Below are positions 1-5,796 of a stretch of 12,366 bases of DNA, piece after piece; within the stretch, counting starts at the first letter, position 1; every line of letters begins with the position of its first letter. Source of the stretch: Anaerolineales bacterium UBA1429. GTDB lineage: Bacteria; Chloroflexota; Anaerolineae; UBA1429. Where the stretch lies: assembly GCA_002329325.1 (NCBI GenBank), contig DCTX01000023.1:1-12366 (forward strand), written 5' to 3'. Position numbers and translations under genes: made by a program. The notes under the pieces were generated by a model. It worked only from the letters and a program-made list of their open reading frames with translations, searched no databases and had not been told where the DNA came from.

Positions 1-2
1 CG

Positions 3-30
3 CCCCCTCTCCCGCTTGCGGGAGAGGGGG
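3..30. repeat. GC-rich perfect palindrome (REP-like or terminator hairpin)
   Basis: Two 13-nt arms (3-15 and 18-30) are perfect reverse complements around a TT centre, followed by a purine-rich G tract to about position 47. CCCTCTCCCGC/GCGGGAGAGGG palindromes of this kind recur as dispersed intergenic repeats in many GC-rich bacteria. It may also end transcription of a gene to the left of the window. There is no T tract on the plus side, so an intrinsic terminator is only one reading. Confidence 0.6.
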
Positions 31-68
31 AAGGGGGGGAGAGGGCCATGGACCGCCCCTCATCCCTC

Positions 69-97
69 TTGAATGGGGCTGTGTTATCTGGTATGCT
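69..97 (+). promoter_or_regulatory. Candidate extended -10 sigma70 promoter for the glycosyltransferase gene
   Basis: TTGAAT (69-74), a 17-bp spacer and TATGCT (92-97) preceded by TGG, which forms an extended -10. This predicts a start near 104 and a leader of about 41 nt to the ATG at 145. The in-frame ATG at 73 lies inside the -35 box, which supports the later start. Only four of six bases match in each hexamer. Confidence 0.45.
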
Positions 98-144
98 CTT
101 GTGTGCTTGATCTGCGACTGATCCCGGCAGGAGAAGAGAGGGCG

Positions 145-1335
145 ATGAGGATCCTGATGGTTAGTCACGGCTACCCGCCCACGCTGAGTGGCGTGACTCT
201 GGTGGTGCAGAAGCTGGCCCGGGCCATGGTCCGCCGCGGGCATCGCGTGTGTGTGGTGACCTCTTCAGAGACGCGCGAGCCATACGAGAGCGAGGATCAG
301 GGGGTGCATCTGGTGCGGCTGCACGCCGCGCCCAATCCGATCTGGCAGGAGGGGCCCATCCCCTATGCCAGCTACAAGGAGATGGAAGCCCTGGTGCAGG
401 ACCATGCCCCCGAGATCGTGCATAGCCATGACCCAGGCATCCTCGGGTTGCAGGCCCAGCGCCTCAGCGATGATCTGGGTCTGCCCCTGCTGGCCACCTG
501 CTACTATGTGCCGCGTTTCGTGGCGCGGCACCTGGCGCTTTCGCGCGAGCCCAGCGAGGTGGTCGAGTCGTTGGTGTGGAACATCGCTACCTGGTTCTAC
601 AACCGGCATGATCGGGTGGTCTTTGCCACGCGGGCGCATTGCGAGAGCTTTGTGGAGGCCGGGCTCCAGGCCCCCACCACCATCATCTCCAATGGCGTAG
701 ACCTGAGCCGCTACTGCCCGCAGCCCCGTCATGGAGGGGAGAATCGGGAGATCGTCGAGCGCTACCACCTGCCGGAAGGCAAGCGTATCCTGTTCGTGGG
801 CCGCCTGGCCAAGGATAAAGAGATCGATCTGCTGATCAAGGCGATGGCCACGGTGCGCCAGGGGTGCGATGCGCACCTGCTGATCGTGGGCCGCGGCGAC
901 TATCGCGAGCGGCTGGAACGCAAGATCGAGGAACTGGAGCTGGGCGCCTGCTGCCATCTGCTGGGCTTTGTGCCCGAATCCGATATGCCGGCGCTCTTTC
1001 GGGCGGTGGACCTGTTCGCCATCGCTGCTACGACCGAGGTGCAGAGCCTGCCGACGCTTCAGGCGTGCGCCACCGGCCTGCCCGTTGTGGCCGCCGATGC
1101 CATGGCCCTGCCCGAGCTGGTGCATGATGGCGTCAACGGCTATCTGGTGGCGCCGGGCCACGCCAAGAGATTCGGCGAGGCGTGCGCCCGCATCCTGTGC
1201 GATGAATCCATGGCCCGCGAGATGGGGGCCGCCAGCCTGCGCATCGCCCAGCCCCACGATGAGCAGGATACCTTTGCGGCCTATGAGCGGGCCTATGAGG
1301 GGCTGGCGAGCGGGAGCCATCACGCCAGGGCGTGA
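145..1335 (+). CDS. Glycosyltransferase family 4 (GT-B fold) protein
   Basis: This 396-residue protein looks like a retaining GT4 enzyme that moves a sugar from an NDP-sugar to a lipid or polysaccharide acceptor at the cytoplasmic face of the membrane. The N-terminal Rossmann half begins MRILMVSHGYPP with the glycine-rich acceptor-side loop. The donor half starts near residue 182 (SNGVD), has GRLAKDKEID (219-228), with R220 and K225 placed to contact the donor phosphates, then VGRGD (248-252), and ends with the TTEVQSL...TGLPVVAADAMALPELV block (296-326). The overall style recalls diacylglycerol glucosyltransferases or mannosyltransferases, but the acceptor cannot be read from sequence. The EX7E donor motif has Glu298 but Gln306 in the second position. 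The start at 145 is chosen because a GGAGAAGAGAGG ribosome-binding site precedes it. The longer frame from 73 adds 24 residues unlike the family and overlaps the promoter. It is monocistronic here and ends in a hairpin. Confidence 0.85.
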   Translation: MRILMVSHGYPPTLSGVTLVVQKLARAMVRRGHRVCVVTSSETREPYESEDQGVHLVRLHAAPNPIWQEGPIPYASYKEMEALVQDHAPEIVHSHDPGILGLQAQRLSDDLGLPLLATCYYVPRFVARHLALSREPSEVVESLVWNIATWFYNRHDRVVFATRAHCESFVEAGLQAPTTIISNGVDLSRYCPQPRHGGENREIVERYHLPEGKRILFVGRLAKDKEIDLLIKAMATVRQGCDAHLLIVGRGDYRERLERKIEELELGACCHLLGFVPESDMPALFRAVDLFAIAATTEVQSLPTLQACATGLPVVAADAMALPELVHDGVNGYLVAPGHAKRFGEACARILCDESMAREMGAASLRIAQPHDEQDTFAAYERAYEGLASGSHHARA

Positions 1336-1337
1336 TG
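1318..1337. terminator. Perfect 9-bp hairpin over the glycosyltransferase stop codon
   Basis: CATCACGCC (1318-1326) and GGCGTGATG (1329-1337) are exact complements around an AG centre, and the TGA stop (1333-1335) lies in the right arm. No T tract follows on either strand. It could stop transcription in either direction or protect the 3' end of the glycosyltransferase mRNA. It could equally close the candidate minus-strand RNA that starts near 1488. Confidence 0.4.
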
Positions 1338-1488
1338 CTCTCTGGGAAGACAAGAGAGCGTCCGGATCGCGTTTTGATGGAGGGCGGAGACGAATGGAGG
1401 ATGGTATCCCTCGTGTGCTGTGACGCCGAGCCACGGCTTGCGCCGTGCGCGATCCCGGGCGCTCTCTTCGATAGAGAAGCTCTATCTT
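1338..1488 (-). ncRNA. Candidate structured non-coding RNA driven by a near-consensus promoter
   Basis: This gene-free stretch between two convergent genes has an imperfect inverted repeat. Arms 1352-1371 and 1448-1468 pair with one non-complementary position and one extra base. Inside are a hairpin CACGGC-TTGC-GCCGTG (1432-1447), directly abutting the right arm, and a second arm built from GGCG/CGCC (1383-1386 with 1424-1427) topped by GGAT-GGT-ATCC (1399-1409). A further hairpin GATAGAG-AAG-CTCTATC (1470-1486) would be the 5' end of a transcript from the minus-strand promoter at 1495-1523. The predicted product is roughly 150 nt or longer, possibly ending at the 1318-1337 hairpin. I do not recognise it as tmRNA, RNase P or SRP RNA. 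A 6S-like rod is possible but unproven, and the fold alone does not fix the strand. Confidence 0.35.
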
Positions 1489-1494
1489 GGCGGT

Positions 1495-1523
1495 ATCATA
1501 ACTAATATGACCAAGATTGTCAA
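1495..1523 (-). promoter_or_regulatory. Near-consensus sigma70 promoter pointing into the intergenic inverted repeat
   Basis: Read on the minus strand this is TTGACA (1518-1523), exactly 17 bp, then TATGAT (1495-1500): a perfect -35 and a five-of-six -10. It sits in an AT-rich patch that stands out from the GC-rich surroundings. The predicted start is near 1488. No convincing coding region lies downstream on this strand before the antisense of the glycosyltransferase. Confidence 0.6.
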
Positions 1524-1527
1524 ATTA

Positions 1528-1540
1528 CGCTGCGGCAGCG
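1528..1540 (-). terminator. Weak terminator-like hairpin after the HAD gene
   Basis: CGCTG-CCG-CAGCG followed on the minus strand by TAATTT, about 30 nt past the HAD stop codon. The stem is only 5 bp. A second possible hairpin, GGCGCC (1564-1569) with GGCGCC (1575-1580), overlaps the HAD stop itself. Either could end the PHP-HAD transcript just before the promoter at 1495-1523. Confidence 0.3.
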
Positions 1541-1569
1541 AGAGCCCCCGCTGAGGATCCCCTGGCGCC

Positions 1570-2280
1570 CTATTGGCGCCGCCAATGGCTCAGAGCCTGG
1601 GGGAGGTCGGCCAGGCGCTCCAGCACCAGATCGGGCGATTCGCTGCCCCGCCGCTTGTCTCGTACCTCGATGGTGAGCGCAGCGGCCAGGCCTGCCGCAT
1701 GGGCGCCGTCCACATCTGCCGCCGGGGTGTCGCCCACGTGCATGGCTTCATGGGGCGCCGCGCCCAAGGCGCGGAGCGTCAGGAGAAAGGCCTGCGGGCG
1801 CGCCTTGCTTACGCCCGTCTCGTCGGAGAAGGTCAACCAGTCGAACAGCGGCCGCAGCCCGACCGCCGTCATGAACTGCCGCAGCACTCTCCCGGGTGTG
1901 GCGCCGGTATCCGAGATCAGGCCGAGGGCAAAGCCCTGGGCGCGCAGGGCTCGGAGGGTTTCCACGGCCCCCGGCACCAGGGGAGGGGGGCTCGCCAGGT
2001 GCACCGTCTCCCAACGCTGCAGCACGTGGGCATACGCCTGGGGCGAGAGCGAGGCCCCCAGCGCGTCCAGGGTGTCGCACAGCAGCGTGACGGGGGGTAG
2101 GCCCCAGCCCTGGGCCATGCCGCTCACGAAACGCTGCCAGCTCGCGTCATAGGCGGCCTGGACACGTTCGATGTCCAGGCCGGGCAGCCGCTCGGCCAGC
2201 GCCGCCACGCGCATGGGCGCCGCGCTGTGGTGATCGTTTACCAGAGTACCCCAAAAGTCCAGTGTGATCGCTTTGAGCAT
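1570..2280 (-). CDS. HAD superfamily hydrolase-like protein, motif I variant
   Basis: This 236-residue protein has the layout of a HAD hydrolase with a C1 helical cap. Motif I is TLDFWGTL with nucleophile Asp8, motif II is LISDTG with Ser123, motif III is Lys159 in GVSKARPQAF, and motif IV is HVGDTPAADVDGA with Asp184 and Asp189. The cap lies between about residues 16 and 100. HAD phosphatases normally carry Asp two residues after the nucleophile as acid/base, but here it is Trp10. It may therefore be a non-phosphatase HAD or a slow phosphatase with an unknown substrate. The ATG at 2280 lies 2 nt after the PHP stop codon and GAGGG at the end of the PHP gene can serve as its ribosome-binding site, so the two are very likely co-translated. 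Confidence 0.85.
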   Translation of the reverse strand: MLKAITLDFWGTLVNDHHSAAPMRVAALAERLPGLDIERVQAAYDASWQRFVSGMAQGWGLPPVTLLCDTLDALGASLSPQAYAHVLQRWETVHLASPPPLVPGAVETLRALRAQGFALGLISDTGATPGRVLRQFMTAVGLRPLFDWLTFSDETGVSKARPQAFLLTLRALGAAPHEAMHVGDTPAADVDGAHAAGLAAALTIEVRDKRRGSESPDLVLERLADLPQALSHWRRQ

Positions 2281-2282
2281 GC

Positions 2283-2969
2283 TCAGCTTTCGCCCTCCGG
2301 GTGTTCCTCTGCATCGCTGCGCCGCTGCGCAGCCCGCTTGACCCAGCGCGCCCGCAGCGAGCTGAGCCTGCCCAGCAGCCCCGTGCGCCGCCCCTGAATG
2401 CGACTCTCGGCCAGGGCCAGCAGGAAGCCATGCGCATCCCGAAAGGGCTGCATCTCCACATAGGCCAACCCCACGTCGGCGGCTCGGTGGGCGTCGCTGC
2501 CGGCCCCCAGGGGCAGGCCGTGTTCGTGGGCCAGGGCCGTCGCCCGGCGGTTGACAAGGCCGCTGATCACCCGCGCGTTATAGCCCTCGATCAAGTCCAC
2601 CTGAGGTAGCACGGCCAGCAGCGCCTCGGGCTCGATGGTGGAGCCGCGCACCCGGTCTGTGGGGTGGGGGATATAGACGAGCCCGCCTTGCTGATGGATG
2701 CGCTCGATGGTCTCGCGGGGCGAGAGGCGCGGGGGGATGAACTCCTCCAGGAACAGGCCGATGATCTCCCCACGGCTCGTGCGGATCTCCTCGCCGATGA
2801 TGATCGCTCCGGGGGCCAGGGCTGCCGTCTCGCGGGCGCCCTGGATGGCATTGTGGTCGGTGATCGCCATGGCACCCAGGCCGCGCCGAGCCATCCAGTA
2901 GACCAGCTCCTCTGGCCGGGCGAGGGAATCCGGCGAGTGACACGTGTGGACGTGGAGATCGACCTTCAA
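2283..2969 (-). CDS. PHP domain metal-dependent phosphoesterase
   Basis: This 228-residue cytoplasmic protein carries the PHP metal-site motifs in order: H6-V-H8 in DLHVHTCHS, D38-H39 in AITDHN, E61 in IGEEI, H102 in YIPHP, and D159-A-H161 in GSDAH near the C-terminal edge of the barrel. These are the usual ligands for two or three metal ions that cleave phosphoester bonds. Stand-alone proteins of this size resemble the TrpH/YciV group, which act on small nucleotides or RNA 5' ends, but the substrate cannot be read here. Residues about 191-228 form a basic, Arg-rich tail ending in acidic residues, outside the PHP core. The start codon is TTG (2967-2969), chosen because AGGAG sits 9 nt upstream and the family's DLHxH block begins at residue 4. 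It is first in a two-gene unit with the HAD protein. Confidence 0.87.
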   Translation of the reverse strand: MKVDLHVHTCHSPDSLARPEELVYWMARRGLGAMAITDHNAIQGARETAALAPGAIIIGEEIRTSRGEIIGLFLEEFIPPRLSPRETIERIHQQGGLVYIPHPTDRVRGSTIEPEALLAVLPQVDLIEGYNARVISGLVNRRATALAHEHGLPLGAGSDAHRAADVGLAYVEMQPFRDAHGFLLALAESRIQGRRTGLLGRLSSLRARWVKRAAQRRSDAEEHPEGES

Positions 2970-3006
2970 GGCAGGGTACTCCTGGATCGTGGCGCCATGT
3001 GGCCCC

Positions 3007-3035
3007 AGTATACGCGGCCCAGAAGTGTGTGTCGA
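3007..3035 (-). promoter_or_regulatory. Sigma70-type promoter for the PHP-HAD unit
   Basis: On the minus strand: TCGACA (3030-3035), a 17-bp spacer, TATACT (3007-3012). Each hexamer matches consensus at five of six positions. The predicted start near 3000 gives a leader of about 30 nt to the TTG start of the PHP gene. Confidence 0.6.
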
Positions 3036-3076
3036 ACGGGCGCGGGCTCAGGTAACATTCCGCGCTTCTCCTCGCC

Positions 3077-3106
3077 TTGACACCCAGACCCTCGTATGGC
3101 TATTAT
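3077..3106 (+). promoter_or_regulatory. Sigma70-type promoter for the lipoprotein gene
   Basis: TTGACA (3077-3082), an 18-bp spacer and TATTAT (3101-3106): a perfect -35 and a five-of-six -10. The start is predicted near 3113, about 43 nt before the ATG at 3156. It is back to back with the promoter at 3007-3035, so one regulator between 3036 and 3076 could act on both. Confidence 0.6.
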
Positions 3107-3155
3107 GCAGGCAATGCGAGATTCGGTGTCGCGCTACCGAGGCGGAGATGCGCAC

Positions 3156-3884
3156 ATGAGGCGAGCTACAATCGGGTTGCTGCTGGTGCTGCTGAGCCTG
3201 TGGCTGATCGGCTGCCAGGCTATCTCGGAGGCTGTGCGGGGCGAGCTGGAAGCCATGTCGCAGCCCAGCGAACACGCGGTTGAGGTCGAGACGGTCGCGG
3301 CCACCGTCGCTGTGCCCACGCCGACCGAGACGCCGGTCCTGACGCCCACGCTGCGGGGGCGGGGGACGCCCGAACCCGAGCGAGAGATGGTCGCCACGCC
3401 CACGATCGAGGTCCCCACGCCCGAGCCGGTGACGCAGCTTCGCGACGAGTGCGTGTTACTGTGGGATCTGATGCTGGCGGGCCAGAGCCTGGTGGACGAG
3501 TGGCATGTCTGGCTGGCCGACGACCCGCCCTCGCCCCAGAGCCATCAGCTCAAGCTGGAGCAGTTTGCGCGGCGCTGGGAGGGCCATGCGAACCGGGCTG
3601 CAGCGGTGGCCGTGCAGGCGCAACATGAACCGATCCGGCAAGCGTACATGGATGCCATCCAGAACTATTGGGGCAGCGCGCTGCTGGGGCTGGAGACTCT
3701 GAAGCGCGGCGATCAGCGCACCGGCCCGCAGGCAGAGGAGCTGGCCGAGAAGGCGGATACGCTCTGGTTCGTGGCCTATGACCAGATCGACGCTTTGTGT
3801 CGCCAGGCCTATGAGGGCGAGATCCCCTTGCCCACCGTCCCCATCCCCGAGGCGCCCACGCCTACGGCCACGCTCTCACCATAG
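3156..3884 (+). CDS. Lipoprotein of unknown function with Thr/Pro-rich linkers
   Basis: This 242-residue protein begins with a lipoprotein signal: MRR, a hydrophobic stretch (6-18) and the lipobox LIGC with Cys20 as the lipidation site. A low-complexity Thr/Pro/Glu-rich spacer (about 52-93) leads to a mostly helical domain (about 95-222) with many Trp and Gln residues and two cysteines (Cys99 and Cys215) that could form a disulfide. A second Thr/Pro tail (224-242) ends the protein. It should be anchored on the outer face of the cytoplasmic membrane. I do not recognise the helical domain. The start at 3156 is preferred to the in-frame ATG at 3096 because GGCGGAG precedes it, the signal peptide then begins properly, and 3096 lies upstream of the -10 box. 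It has its own promoter and converges on the transporter operon with a 17-nt gap. Confidence 0.75.
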   Translation: MRRATIGLLLVLLSLWLIGCQAISEAVRGELEAMSQPSEHAVEVETVAATVAVPTPTETPVLTPTLRGRGTPEPEREMVATPTIEVPTPEPVTQLRDECVLLWDLMLAGQSLVDEWHVWLADDPPSPQSHQLKLEQFARRWEGHANRAAAVAVQAQHEPIRQAYMDAIQNYWGSALLGLETLKRGDQRTGPQAEELAEKADTLWFVAYDQIDALCRQAYEGEIPLPTVPIPEAPTPTATLSP

Positions 3885-3901
3885 GCGCGGCCAGAAGGGT
3901 C

Positions 3902-4639
3902 CTAGTGGCGCTGAAACTGGCGGTCGCTCTCCACAGGGGTGACCTGGCGTTCGTTGAGGATCTGCCCGTCGGCCATCTCGTAGGTATAGTCCACGTATTC
4001 GCGCATCACCGGATCGTGTGAGGTCATCAGCACCGTCACATCCTCGTGCTGGACGATGTCGCGGAACAGCTCCATGATGCTGCGCCCGGTGACGCTATCC
4101 AGCTCGCCGGTGGGCTCGTCGGCCAGGATCAAGCCGGGCCGCGCAGCCAGCGCGCGAGCGATGGCCACACGCTGCTGCTGGCCGCCCGAGAGCTCCTGAG
4201 GGCGATGCCTGGCCCAGCGTGTGAGGCCCACCAGGTCCAGCACCTCCATCGCCCGTTGACGCCTGCCGCGCCGCGACATGCCGATCAGCCGCAAGGGCAG
4301 CTCAATGTTCTCGATGGCAGACATGGTCGGCATGAGGGCAAAGGACTGGAAGACGAACCCCAAGCGGTGCCGGCGCAGGTTGGTCAGCTTGCTATCGGAG
4401 AGCTTGGAGATATCCTCGCCAAAGACGTACACCTGCCCGCTGGTGGGGTGATCCAGACCGCCGATGAGGTTCATCAACGTCGTCTTGCCCGAGCCCGAGC
4501 GCCCCATGAGCCCCACGAACTCGTTGCGCAGGATCTCGATGTTGATGCCCCGCAGGGCGTGCACCTCGTTGTGATCCACCCGGAATACCCGCGTGACATC
4601 TATGCTCTTGACGATGGCCCCGTCATTCGGTTCTGTCAC
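3902..4639 (-). CDS. ABC transporter ATP-binding protein, MacB/LolD type
   Basis: This 245-residue nucleotide-binding domain shows Walker A GRSGSGKT (46-53), Q-loop Gln98 in FQSF, the signature LSGGQ (150-154), Walker B LILADEPTG with Asp174 and Glu175, D-loop near 180 and the switch His208 in TSHD. The spacing and wording (LMNLIGGLDHPTSG, ENIELPL) are those of MacB/LolD/FtsE-type ATPases, which drive mechanotransmission through FtsX-like permeases rather than classic import. The start is GTG at 4639, with the overlap GTGA shared with the stop of the upstream ATPase, which implies translational coupling. It is the last gene of the minus-strand operon, and no permease follows. The C-terminal tail past about residue 230 is polar and family-unspecific. 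Confidence 0.9.
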   Translation of the reverse strand: MTEPNDGAIVKSIDVTRVFRVDHNEVHALRGINIEILRNEFVGLMGRSGSGKTTLMNLIGGLDHPTSGQVYVFGEDISKLSDSKLTNLRRHRLGFVFQSFALMPTMSAIENIELPLRLIGMSRRGRRQRAMEVLDLVGLTRWARHRPQELSGGQQQRVAIARALAARPGLILADEPTGELDSVTGRSIMELFRDIVQHEDVTVLMTSHDPVMREYVDYTYEMADGQILNERQVTPVESDRQFQRH

Positions 4640-5730
4640 TTGTCATCCCCTGATCTGCCGCTGTGGTTGGGTCGTCGGAACAAGTTGCGCAGGCCCCGGC
4701 TGGCGTCACTCACGCGCAGCCGCCAGTCACGCGAGCGCATCTGGGGGCCCCAGGTCTCGGCCACCTCGGAGAGGCGCGCGGCCTGGGCCGTGGAATCGTT
4801 CAGCCCCACGGCCGGGCGGATCAGGATGCCCTCCTCCGTGAGGTCCACTTGGGCCCGATCGGAGATGCCCAGATGCTCCAGGAATTCGCGGGGAAGCTGC
4901 AGGCGCCCGGCATAGTCCAGCACGACGTACTCGTGATAGGCGGCCTCGGCATGGGCCTGGTGCGCACCCTCGTGATCCTGATGGCCGGCGGAGGCGCCCT
5001 CCTGGTCGTCTTGCTCGGCGCGCAGGCGGCGCACCCGCTCGCTGCTGGTGCGCCCGTCGCGGATGGTCACCACCCGGTCCACCTGGCTGGAGGCGCGCAC
5101 GTCGTGGGTCACCATGACGATGGTGAGGCCATAGTTCTCGTTCAGATGGCGCAGGGTATCCATGATGGTCTGCGCGGTGACCGTGTCCACCTCGCCGGTG
5201 GGCTCATCGGCCAGGAGCAGCACGGGCTTGTTGGCCAGGCCCACGCCGATGGCGGTGCGCTGCTGCTCGCCGCCGGAGAGCTGGGAGAGGCTGTGTTGGC
5301 GGCGCTCCCAGAGGCCCACGGCTTCCAGGAGCTCCCGCGACCACTCATGGCGCTCATGGGCGGGCATTCCCGCCACCAGCATGGGCAGCTCGACGTTCTC
5401 CTGCACCGAGAGATAGGGGATCAGGTTGCGTGAAGGCTGCTGCCACACAAACCCCACCTTCTCACGGCGGTAGCGCGTCAGGGCAAAGGCGGAGAGCTTG
5501 AGCAGATCCTGGCCGTCCACGATGGCCTTGCCCGCGGAGGGGCGATCGAGCCCGCCCAGGATGTTCATCAGGGTGGACTTGCCGCTGCCGCTGGGGCCGA
5601 TGACGCCCATGAACTCGCCCCGGTCCACCATGAGATCCAGCCCCTGCAACGCGACCATCTCCAGGTCCTGGACTTTATAGATTTTGACCAGGTTATCGCA
5701 AAGGATCATCGGGCCATTTGATGTCATCAC
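4636..5730 (-). CDS. ABC transporter ATPase fused to a SpoVT/AbrB-like domain
   Basis: The first about 235 of 364 residues form a complete MacB-type ATPase: Walker A GPSGSGKS (45-52), Q-loop Gln97-98 in VWQQ, signature LSGGE (151-155), Walker B LLLADEPTG with Asp175 and Glu176, and His209 in VTHD. It should power transport with the second ATPase of the operon. A polar His/Asp/Glu/Ala-rich linker (about 239-265) follows, then residues 267-306 read EYVVLDYAGRLQLPREFLEHLGI...EEGILIRP. This matches the swapped-hairpin SpoVT/AbrB pattern (D-x2-GR-hydrophobic-x-hydrophobic-P-x5-LGI-x-n-G-hydrophobic-x-IRP). A basic tail (331-364) contains RGLRNLFRRP. MacB/LolD ATPases usually stop near residue 230-250, so this is about 120 residues longer. 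The start is GTG at 5730 with AAAGG 7 nt upstream, and the ATG at 5727 is equally possible. It lies 66 nt after the adaptor gene. Confidence 0.88.
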   Translation of the reverse strand: MMTSNGPMILCDNLVKIYKVQDLEMVALQGLDLMVDRGEFMGVIGPSGSGKSTLMNILGGLDRPSAGKAIVDGQDLLKLSAFALTRYRREKVGFVWQQPSRNLIPYLSVQENVELPMLVAGMPAHERHEWSRELLEAVGLWERRQHSLSQLSGGEQQRTAIGVGLANKPVLLLADEPTGEVDTVTAQTIMDTLRHLNENYGLTIVMVTHDVRASSQVDRVVTIRDGRTSSERVRRLRAEQDDQEGASAGHQDHEGAHQAHAEAAYHEYVVLDYAGRLQLPREFLEHLGISDRAQVDLTEEGILIRPAVGLNDSTAQAARLSEVAETWGPQMRSRDWRLRVSDASRGLRNLFRRPNHSGRSGDDK

Positions 5731-5796
5731 GAGACTACCTTTTTGGGTGTCACTATCGCGCGCAACAGGTGTCGGTACCCGAGCCGAGGCGCGCTC

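Noticed and set aside
73..144. Upstream ATG extension of the glycosyltransferase
   Set aside because: The extra 24 residues overlap the promoter hexamers, while the ATG at 145 has a strong ribosome-binding site and a family-like N-terminus.
265..1434. A 389-codon minus-strand open frame opposite the glycosyltransferase
   Set aside because: It mirrors a clear GT4 enzyme, has no recognisable motif and no convincing ribosome-binding site. The promoter at 1495-1523 is better explained by a non-coding RNA.
1372..1447. tmRNA, RNase P, SRP RNA or tRNA identity for the structured intergenic region
   Set aside because: None of their conserved sequence elements (such as a GGAAG/GCAG SRP apex, a T-loop, or a tag-coding frame) is visible.
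1573..1585. TTGGCG-C-CGCCAA palindrome at the end of the HAD gene
   Set aside because: It lies in coding sequence and overlaps the GGCGCC pair. Short GC palindromes like this are expected by chance in GC-rich coding DNA.
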